A stretch of 64,000 nucleotides of DNA, from contig CM049313.1 of assembly GCA_026874595.1 (NCBI GenBank), forward strand, positions 74,272,659 through 74,336,658, read 5' to 3'. Below, piece by piece: positions 13,301 to 25,300 of the stretch. Every line of letters starts with the position of its first letter. Position 1 is the stretch's first letter. Origin of the DNA: Sipunculus nudus (taxonomy: Eukaryota; Annelida; Sipuncula; Golfingiida; Sipunculidae). A model generated the notes under the pieces. It was not told the DNA's origin. It did no database searches and worked only from the letters and a program-made list of their open reading frames with translations. The position numbers and the translations under genes are program-made.

Positions 13301-16300
13301 AGGCTATTGACTCAACCATATAATAAATATGACCTTAAAAGCATAGTCAATAAATCATGAATAATCATGAGCAGAGCAGTTGCAAGCAATCATTTTGTTA
13401 CTGTAGACAAGTTGCATAATTTGGACCACAAAGATGATTTTGTGAGTCGGGCCAAAAACTCTTTGGGAACAGTGTTGTAAACTTGCTGATATGGATAATG
13501 GTGATCCCAACTCGGAGTGTCCTTGTGGGTGGGGTTCATGGCAGGCATGGACTGTGCTCCTGTGCTTGTCTACAGGTGTTATGGCTTCTGCATTGTACCT
13601 GTGGGTGCTGCTGCTCTCAGGTCTCCTCAATTTCTTCTCTTGCTTTCCTCCCGTCCACGCTGGTTGCTGAAACAATCCGTGCTTGTCTTGGTGGCATTTG
13701 TGTCTATGGCTCCACTCAAAATTCTACGCCTAGGGAGCACCCAGAGAACATGTCTAAGATCCTTATATACTGGATTGCTTGCAGGGCTGAATACATCTTT
13801 AATTTGACAGTGTTGTAAGGGGTCATTATGATCTGTTTTCATTATAAGCAGAGGCTTGAAGAATCCACATTTTATTCCATTCCCAAAACAACAGTCACAG
13901 TTCAGCATCAACAAAATCAACAGGAACAACCCATAATGAGTACCATTACCCATATCTGCGTGTTTGTCACAGATATTTTTGTATACAAAGGAGAAAGAGA
14001 CATCTTAAAAAGTTCTCGCTAACGATTGAAGGAGCTATTCTACCAACTGCCCAATTGAAATATAATATCTTACCTTTCACTGTATTTGTATGAGACAAAT
14101 GATCCAAAATATGACAAAACACTTCATGATGATTGCGATATATATTCATCACTGGAGAACAGAGTACCATTCCAGCTGATTTCGTACATCAGTGCGAAGT
14201 CATTTGCAACAGACCTTTGTGACATCTTTGGGATGTCATTATTGTTTTATAAGCAGATCTTACAACCATGAAGAAGGAATTTTTTCTTTGTACCGGTTTT
14301 TTTGGGGCTCATTTGCATAATTAGGTGAAAGGGATAGGAGCAGAAGGGTTGTAGAGGTTAGGTCAATGTCCTTTATCTGCACCTGTGTTCCTGCACGTTA
14401 GGTACAATCTGCCGTATCTTTACCTATAGTAGGTACTGAATGAAAGGAAACAGTATACTATATATACATATACATCTCTTACAATACTGATACGAAACAT
14501 TAGGTATTTGCACCCTTGTTTCTACAGGTAAGAGACAGTCAGCACATGCTTTCAGATGCATTCATTTAACAGATTTTAAACAAAGTAAATCTATCAATAT
14601 TTAATCTCTAAAATCTCTGCTGTTAATTAATATAAATATTTGTGATAGTCAGACCGAAGTTAGGTTGATAGTTGATATCATGTATCTCCTGATCACCAGA
14701 CATAGCATGTTTATCACATACTTGAGATACAGAATGATTTAATCTTTTTCTGGTTGTGTTACAGGTTTACCAAAGGCAGCCATAATGAGTCACATGAAGA
14801 GTCTGAAAGCCACATTCCTGACGGGACTGCTGGGCATGCAAGAAGACGACATAATATACACAGTCCTACCCCTCTACCACTCAGCGGCCGGAATGATCGG
14901 TCTGGGAGGCTGTCTGGCTACAGGTAAGAAAGTGATGTGATGGTGGACATCTATAAATGTTCTTACTGGCCTTGCCATTGAAATATTGTTTTATTAGCAA
15001 AGCAGTAGAATATAACCACAAACCATCTGTGACATATAGCACATAGCACAGTTCCTCAGAATGGTGCTGCGTGTCATTCATTTCCTTAGACCTAACCATG
15101 TGGCTAAAATCTGTCTTCTGGACTAGGCTTAAAGAAATCTCATTGAAAAAATAAAACCAGGAAACATTGAATCTTATTCTGCAAGTTACAGCTTGCTTAC
15201 TTGTTTAAATACATTGTTTAAAGAAATCTAGCCCAACCATATCTTACTACGATTAGTAATTGTGAATTTCCTCTCATAAAGACATTACCAATTTTTAATA
15301 AATATTCATAAGATAGGTCAAATGGTTGCATGGATTGATGTGAAATTCTGTGTGCATTTTTTAGCTCAGCTGACTGAAAGTCATCTGAGCTATAGCGATC
15401 ACTCTTTGTCCGTCGTCCGTCTGTCCGTCTGTCTGTCTGTCTGTCCGTCTGTCCGTTAACCAGGCACAAATCGTAACCGCTAGAACTGGAATCTTCTTAC
15501 TTGACATCCTGGGAGGTCCATGAAAAATCTCCTTGGAAACCAGAAATTAGGTCTCTGTTACCCATATCCTTCGAGCTATGGGGCCCCAAAGTACCCCCCA
15601 GAAAAGTCCAAAATTTCATACAAAAACTTCAATATCTCATTAACTACTTGACTGATGGTCATGATTTTTGGCATACATAATGATCATGAGAGGTTCCATC
15701 ATTTCCTGAAGACTGGTGGCGCCACCTGAATTTTTCGATTTTTTACGAATTTTTTTCTCTATTTTTGGGACCTTTAAAAATGTGAACATCTGTTAACAAG
15801 GCACAAATCGTAATGACTGGACTTAGAATCTTCATTCTCGACACACTGAGAGACCTATGAAAAGTCTCCATGGAAACCAGAAATTAGGTCTCTGTTACCC
15901 ATATTCTTCGAGCTATGGGGCCCCAAACTACCCCCCAGAAAAGTAAAAAAATTCAAACAAAAACTTCAATATCTCATTTAATACTTGACTGATGGTCATG
16001 ATTTTTGTCATACATATTGATCATGAGATGTTCCATCACTTCCTGCAGACTGGTGGCGCCACCTGTATCGTTCAATTTTTTACGAATTTTTTTCTCTATT
16101 TTTGAGACCTTTCAAAATGTAAACATCTGTTAACAAGGCACAAATCGTAAAGACTGGACCTAGAATCTTCATTCTTGACACACTGAGAGACCTATGAAAA
16201 GTCTCCATGGAAACCAGAAATTAGGTCTCTGTTACCCATATTCTTCGAGCTATGGAGCCCCAAAGTACCCCCAAGAAAAGTAAAAAATTTCAAACAAAAA

Positions 16301-19300
16301 CTTCAATATCTCATTAACTACTTGACTGATGGTCATGATTTGTGGCATAACTATTGATCATGAGATGTGTCATCACTTCCTGCAGACTGGTGGTGCCACC
16401 TTTATTGTTCGATTTTTTACGATTTTTTCCTCTATTTTTGAGACCTTTAAAAATGTGAACATCTGTTAACATGGCACAAATCGTAATGACTGGACTTAGA
16501 GTCTTCATTCTCGACACACTGAGAGACCTATGAAAAGTCTCCATGGAAACCAGAAATTAGGTCTCTGTTACCCATATCCTTCCAGCTATGGGGCCCCAAA
16601 CTACCCCCCAGAAAAGTAAAAAATTTCATACAAAAACTTCAATATCTGAATAACTACATCACTGATGGTCATGATTTTTGGCATACATATTGATTATGAG
16701 ATGTGTCATCTGTTCCTGCAGACTGGTGGCGCCACCTGTATCATTCGATTTTTTACGATTTTTTCCTCTATTTTTGAGACCTTTAAGGATGCTGTCATCT
16801 GTTAGCATGGCACAAATAGTAAAGACTGGACCTAGAATCTTCATTCTCAACACACTAGAAGACCTATGAAAAGTCTCCATGGAAACCAGAAATTAGGTCT
16901 CTGTTACCCATATCCTTCGAGCTATGGGGCCCCAAAGTACCCCCCCCAGAGAAGTCAAAAATTTCATACAAAAACTTCAATATCTCAATAACTACATCAC
17001 TGATGGTCATGATTTTTGGCATACATATTGATTATGAGATGTTCCATCAGTTCCTGCAGACTGGTGGCGCCACCTATGTTATCTATCAAGAGGGTACAAA
17101 TTGCAACAACTGGACCTAGAAACTTCATTCTTGTCATGCAAGGAGGCCCATGAAGATTGCCTGTGGAAACTTGAAATTAGGTCTCTGTTACCCATATCCT
17201 TCAAGCTATAGGTCTCTGAAGTATCCCTCAGAATAATGGACAATTTGATACAAAAGCTGAAGTATCTGAACAACTAATACGGAGATCATCATGATTCTTT
17301 GTATGGATATTGACCATTAAGTGTTTTTAGCTCAGCTGACTGTAAGTCATCTGAAGTATCCCTCAGAATAATGGACAATTTGATACAAAAGCTCAAGGAT
17401 CTAAACAACTATTGCAGTGATCACCATGATTCTTTGCATGGATATTGATCATGGAATGTGTCATCAGTTTCTGCAGTATGGTGGCGCCACCTGTATTTTT
17501 TTTTTATTTTTACGAATTTTTTTCTCTTTTTTTGAGACCTCATAAGATGCGGTCATCTGTTAACATGGCACAAATTGTAACAACTGGACCTAGAATCTTC
17601 TCTCTTGACATGCTGAGAGGCCCATGAAAAGTCTCCTTAAAAACTTGAAATTAGGTCTCTGTTACCCATAACCTCTGAGCTATGGGGCTCCGAAGTACCC
17701 CCCAGAATAATGGAAAATTTGATACAAAACCTCAAGTATCTGGACAATTATTATATTGATCACCATGATTCTTTGCATGGATATTGATCATGAAATGTTT
17801 CATCAGTTTCTGCATTCTGGTGGCGTCACCTGTATTTTTTTCAATTTTTAGCTCAGCTGACTGAAAGTCATCTGAGCTTTAGGGATCACCTTTTGTCCGT
17901 CGTCCGTCCGGCCATCCAGGCGTCTGTGTCTGTTAACAGGGCACAAATCGTAACCGCTAGACCGGGAATCTTCTTACTTGAAATCCTGGGAGGTCTATGG
18001 AAATTCTCCTTGTAAACCTGAAATTAGGTCACTGTGACCTATATTCTTTGAGCTATGGGGTTCTGAAGTACCCCCCAGAATAATGCAAAATTTAATACAA
18101 AAGCTCAAGTATCTGAACAACTAATGCATTAATCACCATGATTCTTTGCATGGATATTGATCATGGAGTGTTTCATCAATTTCTGGAGATTGGTGGCGCC
18201 ACCTAGTTTTTTTTTTTTTACGATTTTTTTTCTCTACTTTTGTGATCTTTAAACATTTGGTCATCTGTAAACAGGGCACAAATCATAATGACTGGACCTA
18301 GAATCTTCTGTCCTCACCTCCAGGGAAGCCCATAAAAGGTCTACATGGAAACCCGAAATAAGGTCCCTGTTACCCATATTCTGTGAGCTATGGGGCTCTG
18401 AAGTACCCCCCAGAATAAAGATTTGGTCATATATTAACAGGGCACAAATCATAATGACTGGACCTAGAATCTTCTGTCCTCACCTCCAGGGAAGCCCATA
18501 AAAGGTCTACATGGAAACCCGAAATAAGGTCCCTGTTACCCATATCCTTCATGCTCTGGGGCTCCGAAGTACTCCCCAGAATAAAGATTTGGTCATCTGT
18601 TAACAGAGCACAAATTATAATGACTTGACCTAGAATCTCCTTTCTTGATATGCTAGGAGGCCCCTGAAAAGTCTCCTTGTGCACCTGAAATTACATCTCT
18701 GTTACCCATATCCTTCATCCTATGCGGCTTTGAAATACCCCCCAGAATAAACATTTGGATTTGTTAACAGGGCACAAATCATAATAACTGGACCTAGAAT
18801 TTTATTTTTTGACATGCTGGGAGACCCCTGAAAAGTCATCTTGTAAACCTTGAAAATAGGTGTCTGTTACCCATATCCTTCATGCTACAGAGCTCCATAG
18901 TACCCCAATGAATATTGGATGATTTTATACAAAAGGTCAAGTTTGGAAAAAGTATTTCATTCAAATTTGACATTCAGATGATAAAATTACTTTTGTCAAT
19001 GTCTTCCTGGTCAGCTGAGCGTCATGACCCCTGGGTCACTTGTTTGGTTTTCTTTCAATAATTCAACATAAAACTGGTGGCCCTCATTCATAATTCTTTC
19101 TTTCATATTAGACAGGAGTGTTTTTGAGGTTAACCAGATCATAGTCCTTCTGTTAAAGCTTACCATGATTTGGAGCAGTGATTTATATTTAATAAAAATG
19201 TTAAATAATGTACATTATCCACATATACAGAGAAATCTCACTTGACAACCACCCTGCTATTATGACTACCCTGTTAAGACAACCACTGATTTTTGTTCTT

Positions 19301-22300
19301 GCATTAAAGTAAATCATCATAAAACCTCAATCCTCCTGCTAACACAACCACTTTGCCTGGTCCCACAGGTAGTCGTATTAGTGAGGTTTCACTGTATATA
19401 ACTTACACCAGTCAGAGAGTCAGGTATATTTAATTGATTGTTTGTTCAGACCTTGTCAGATTTGTTTCCTCTCTTTGTTTAAGGTGCTACCATGGTCCTT
19501 CGAAGTAAATTTTCAGCTAGCCATTTCTGGGAGGAGTGTTGTCAGTACAATGTGACTGTTATCCAGTATATCGGGGAACTTCTACGCTACCTTGTGGCCA
19601 CACCAAAGGTAACACAAACCTAAAGCATTTTGCAACTTTTCCTAAATTGCTTGCACATGCATCTTTGTCTTGAATATAAATTGGAAAAGCAATACAGGAT
19701 ATGGCTAATACTGATACTCTCATCTGTGGAGGTAGAATCTGCCTGCCTGAAAAATTGCAGACAAACAACTAGCGCCCCTGGAGGACAGCCTGTCAAGACT
19801 ATTCATTCAATACAGCTTCGTGTGCACTGTGCAAAGCGCTTTTCATTTCAGATTATCCTGAAATTTTATATGGTCTTGTCTTTAATGACTGTTGTTGAGT
19901 TGAAATTGAAATGTTAGCATGAACATGAAAAAAGCTTAGAAATAACATATTGCATTATAACTTTATTTGACATCAACAGACTCGCTTAATAATTCAGGGC
20001 AAAGCTACACATGGTCTTTCATTTACGGATAAACATCAGGGTTTATAGGTTATATTTAATCTTCCTTGCAGCATGCCAACAATATTAATTGCAGCCTTAT
20101 ATTTGTTCAATGATCACATTAAATAAACAGAGTCAATAACATATATCAGCTTATTTAGTGGGGTGGTCAGATAAGACAGTGCTAATGACCATCTGGGTGA
20201 ATCACGCATGTGCATAAATTGGCTTCTGGCTGGGCCAGCCAGTGGTTTTTCTCCTCCATTTACATGAGACACTTCATTGGCAATATCCTGTAATGATAAT
20301 GATTCTTTAGATTTTGCTAATACAACAAAAATTTCAATTACTCATTTCAATATTTACTCACTGTTCCATCTACTTAAAATGGTATTCAGCATCTGATCTA
20401 GAAAGTATATTTCATTTAAGATTTATTAATTTTTTCACTTACTATATACTTGAAGCAGTAAATGCCTTCTCTCATTCATAATTTAATGTATAAGCACAGT
20501 AAAATATATTTAGATTTTAATAGCAGACTTAAGGAAGCTCACTGTTATTCACATACATCATAAATAATAAAACATAATTATAAGTTATTTTAATCATTCA
20601 GAATTAGGATTATAGATAAAATATTTTCATTCAAATTACTATTATTATGAAACCATGAGTCATTTTATGAGAAATTAATTTGTAATATATGTTTATTTTG
20701 ATTTCAGAGCAAATATGACAGAATGCACAATGTGCAGTTTGCTGTTGGTAATGGTCTCAGGAAGGATGTGTGGGCAGAGTTTGTGGAGAGGTTCAGGGTC
20801 CCTGTAATAGGGGAATTCTATGCAGCAACAGAAGGCAACTCAGGGTTCATTAACTTGTTCAACAAATTTGGTTCTGTTGGACGGTGTTCTCCTTTCTTGG
20901 TAAGCTTCGTCATAATAACCAAGAAAAACGGACCCAATGTTTATATGATTACACACAATTAAAGGGTCTCTTTCAATACCCGACATTTATCAAATAAAGA
21001 TAAACCCTTGAACCATTTATCAAAACAGGCCAGAAAACTCCAATCCCACCACACACAGGCTGTTTGTTTTGTTTTATATCCACGTGATTTAAATATGGGG
21101 AGGCTGCCAAAATAATCCAAAAAATGTTAAACAAGGACATCTGGTGGGAAGTCAGACAAACAAGACTTTTTCAAAGTGCTTTTTCCAACTAATGACTTTT
21201 TAAGTCCTGTACATATGCATCCAACCGCATAAGGTTATATGTTTTTTCCATTTGTTAACCTTGCTGTGTTTACTAACAAACTGTAGATAAACAAGCTCAG
21301 AAGTCCATCACAGAGGCGCAATAAGAACTTTTCCCAACAGGAATTGTATGGAGTACAATGTATTGAAAGTATAACAAGAATCACTTAAATTCTTTTATAA
21401 GGCTAGGTGAATAGCTGGCTTTAAAGCATATGTGTTTACACAACAGTGATGTAGCACTCAAGTCTGGACTTGGACTCCAATCTAGTCTCTAGTCCACTTT
21501 AATAAGAACTCAGACTTTAGGGTCCTGGACTTGGTCTTTTACTCAGACTTTGAGGTAATTACTCAAGAAATCTGGCAGAGTCCATCAAGAGTCCAGTAGA
21601 AAAGAAAGCTCTGTCACAAATTATATAAAGTGTGTGCATGTGGGTGAACTTCCAACAGAATAAAACCAAAAAAAAAGACTATACAAACCAAGTTTTAGCT
21701 CTGCATCAGGGGGTAAAAGTAATTAAACATTCAAGTAAAAGGACACCTGTAAACTAACATAGAATTTACATGATTATCTCAAATATCCTTGTTAAATTTC
21801 TTTTAAAACAAGATTTGTATTGGACTCGGGCTTGGACTTGAGTTCTAAATGACTTGGACTAGAAGAAGATGGACTTGCACTTGAGCCACTCAGACGTGTA
21901 CTCAAGGGGCCTGGACTCAGACTTGAACTCAGACTTGAGGGGCCTGGACTCAGACTTGGATGATGTGGACTTGAATACATCACTGTTTAACATATATACC
22001 CCTTTTCCAAAAAGTATGGGATACCTTTTATCAAATCCAGTGTGGGTGCAATGCTGAGGTCTTCCATTTTACTACCTTGTCACTGGAGTATATGAAACAA
22101 TTAGTTTTCACAATTTGTAAACTTCTTTTTGTAAAATCTGTTCACAAATTACAGATTTTATTGCTTTGCAAATAAATTAATTATTTTCTTCACATAATTA
22201 AAGCCACATTTTCTTTCTTTATTAAATCTCAGTTCCCATTATTCAATCAGAATTTCCATTCTTTTCTCTTGATACCAGTCCATACAGTGTATTCTATTTT

Positions 22301-25300
22301 TGCATCTTCAGGGGCCGATCACACCAAGCTACTTTATCAAGTATGACTATGACAGTGCTCAGCCTCTGAGGAATGACAAGGGCTTCTGTACAGTAGTTAA
22401 ACCAGGTATCTGTTAAAACTATTTTATATTGCTTGACTTGCAAGCTTATTCTAAGCTTCACTTCTTACTTTAATAGCCAAGCATGGATTTAATGCTTTCA
22501 AAACTGAAAAGCATCCGGATAGTGCATACCTGTGCTTATCCATGAATCTGCATCCAGTTCTGTCCCCAGGAATGTTATCATTTTTACAAAAGCCCCATTT
22601 TGAAAATATAGAAATTCAGTTAGAAAATGAAGAGAAGTCATTTAGACAAACATGTAAACAGATAGAAAAGGAAAAGTTAAAACAAGTAATCTCTGCCAAC
22701 TTATATTTTTTCTGTCTTCAGCACATTTGCATTCTTCCCAAATTGATTAGTTAAAAGTAGTAAGAATATCACATTAAGAATATTTAAAATCTTTTTTTAC
22801 ACCTAATGTTGGTATTACCTGTGTTATAGCATTAATGCTTTAATAAATGGATTTTAATGGGACCTATTCACACACCACTCATGTTAAACATACATGAGAT
22901 ATTATGTTTTTTTCCTAAAATATTATGGTATCCACTCATATTTTGTTCTTAACCCATTATCTTACTCCTTTATAATTAGAAATTTAAATGTATCAGGTAT
23001 GATAAGTGATGCAAAGCATAAACATAGTGTGCACGCCACCAGGTGGCCATTTCATGCAACTTCACAAATCAAGATTGTGTTTACTCACATGCAGAACCAT
23101 AACAATGTGTAAAACAGGTGAATTGGAGATAGTAAGTCCATGTGACGGGATGGTATTGCAGGAAAACTTTTGTATTCAGTCAGAATGAACTGACAGCATG
23201 GGATAACATATATATATTATTGCAGATGCTTATCATCCTATTTGGTAAACAAGTTCTGATTTCAGACACAAGCCATGGAAGTACTTAAATTACTCACCCA
23301 TTCTAGAGCTATTTTTAGCACTTATGTACCATTCTTTATTTTCTGCAGGAGAACCCGGTCTTATGGTGACCCCTATAAAGAAGAGACTGGAGTTTGATGG
23401 TTATTGTGGTAAAAAAACCTTATCTGAGAGTAAGGTGGTACAAAATGTCTTCAAGAAAGGTGACCAGTACTTCAACACCGGAGACCTTATGGTTTACGAT
23501 GAGGAGTATTTTGTGTATTTCCATGACCGTATTGGGGACACTTTCAGGTAAGTGCCATAATGTTGTCAAACAGTAATGTTTTATTAAATTTTGTTAATTA
23601 AATTTGATATTTTTATATTTATTGAATTGGGTTCCACATGCCTCAAAAATATTGTTAATTCATCATCTGTCATGAAACATATTTCAGGTTTTGATGTGTT
23701 CATAAAAAATTAACCCAGTGATAGATAAATGGTCCTGTGACTGAGAGTACAAACAGTTTAATCAATTAAATTCATCTGTAGATATCATGTGCTTTGTCAG
23801 CTTATTTATGAGTTTATTTTCCTATTCTTATTTGTTTTAGCTCTTTGTGTCTATTATGTATTTGGCCATACATCATACATGCACATTTTGTTATCACTTT
23901 TACAAAAATAATGTCAATATAATGCATTACTTGGATCATTTATGGAAATATAGTTTAACATTCTGACACATCATTGCTTTCACATAATAAAAAGTACTGC
24001 CAGTCACCTGCAGTGCTTTGATCTATACATGTGTGTTACATGTGTTACAATTATTGTGTCTTACAGGTGGAAAGGTGAGAATGTATCAACAACAGAAGTA
24101 GCCAATATAGTTGCAGATGTCAAGTGGATAGAGGATGCAAATGTATATGGTGTGGAGGTACCAGGTGAGCTATCTTGGTGATGGTGACATGAGTTAATCA
24201 CATCTCCATACTACCAAGTCTATGGCAGCTAAGCTTTCAGAGACCTTGAATCAGCAATCCACTGTGGCATCTGTTGCATGTAAAATGAACAATCCTTCAA
24301 GTGTCTAGGCAATACGCTGTTCAAATGGGAAATGGGAAAGAAGACAGGTTTATATGGCTTTTTGTGATTGGTCAAATTCTCAATGCCGTCCTAGCAAGCT
24401 AAATGTTTGGTTTACAACTTGCCCCAGATGTGCTCTGGTAAAACAAGTTTAAACTTGGTTTGAATGGTTCAACTGCCATGTTCATGATCATTATTCATGA
24501 AATAGATACCAGAACAGCTCCCTGAATTATGGTCTGTGAAAGCATAGCTGCCACACACTTGGTAGTATGAAAAAGGTTATTCATTACCGTAACAGCTGTT
24601 GTAAAAGCACACATCCTGCATTCATTTTGTCAGAAATGTAGTAAGAATTACAATAATATGGTCCCTGTCATCTCCACCAACTACATGATGACCTTCTCTC
24701 AGCTGGATTTTAAATATTTTGATATGCCTGTCTATGACAGGACGTATTATGGTAACCCCAGGGTCCGTCTGTCTGTCATTTAACTTTTAATGTCCCTGGA
24801 ATAAATTAACAGGGCTTTGATGAATTTTCACAAAACCTATCATAAATATTGACCAATAGAATATTTTGCCAGAGTTATATTGTAATCAAAATCCATGCAT
24901 ATTTAATAAGGTCTGAGGTTACAAGGCTACTTAATTTGTGGTGTCAATACCATAACTTATCAGGAATATGCGCCATGTTGACTTACCAAAATCTGGTGGA
25001 TATTCATTCAACTCTTTAAAAATATTAACCAATACAGCTTCTCACCTGAATTTTATTCTCGGCAAAATTCACTCATATATAATGAGGTCAGAGGTCACAA
25101 GACATAAGACGGATGTATTAAGCACATATGCGGTGCTATTGTTGATACATCAACCTGGAAATCATGTTTCATAATCTCAAACGGAGCAATTTTCTTTTAA
25201 AACAACCTTTTAAGAAATAATTTTTAGCTCCTTTGATGGAAGAATGTAAACAGTAGAACTGTTAGTCATTATTTTTAAAAACAGACTGAAACTTAAGGCT

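Larger units (their letters stand above)
10338..14764 (+). other. SLC27 introns 1-3
   Basis: Intron 1 (10338-10967) shows nothing notable. Intron 2 (11079-12932) holds a short CT run at about 11763-11783 and otherwise AT-rich DNA. Intron 3 (13149-14764) contains a possible retroposed insert at 13481-13806, listed separately. Overlapping open frames on both strands near 13483-13953 have no recognisable domain. Confidence 0.6.

Noticed and set aside
13483-13953. Overlapping frames of 96-111 codons on both strands in SLC27 intron 3
   Set aside because: They have no domain and no consistent splice sites, and they overlap each other on opposite strands. They are explained by the GC-richer insert between the 12-base repeats.
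15361-19043. CRISPR-like array because of evenly spaced repeats
   Set aside because: The whole 337-base unit repeats, there are no unique spacers, and the genome is eukaryotic.
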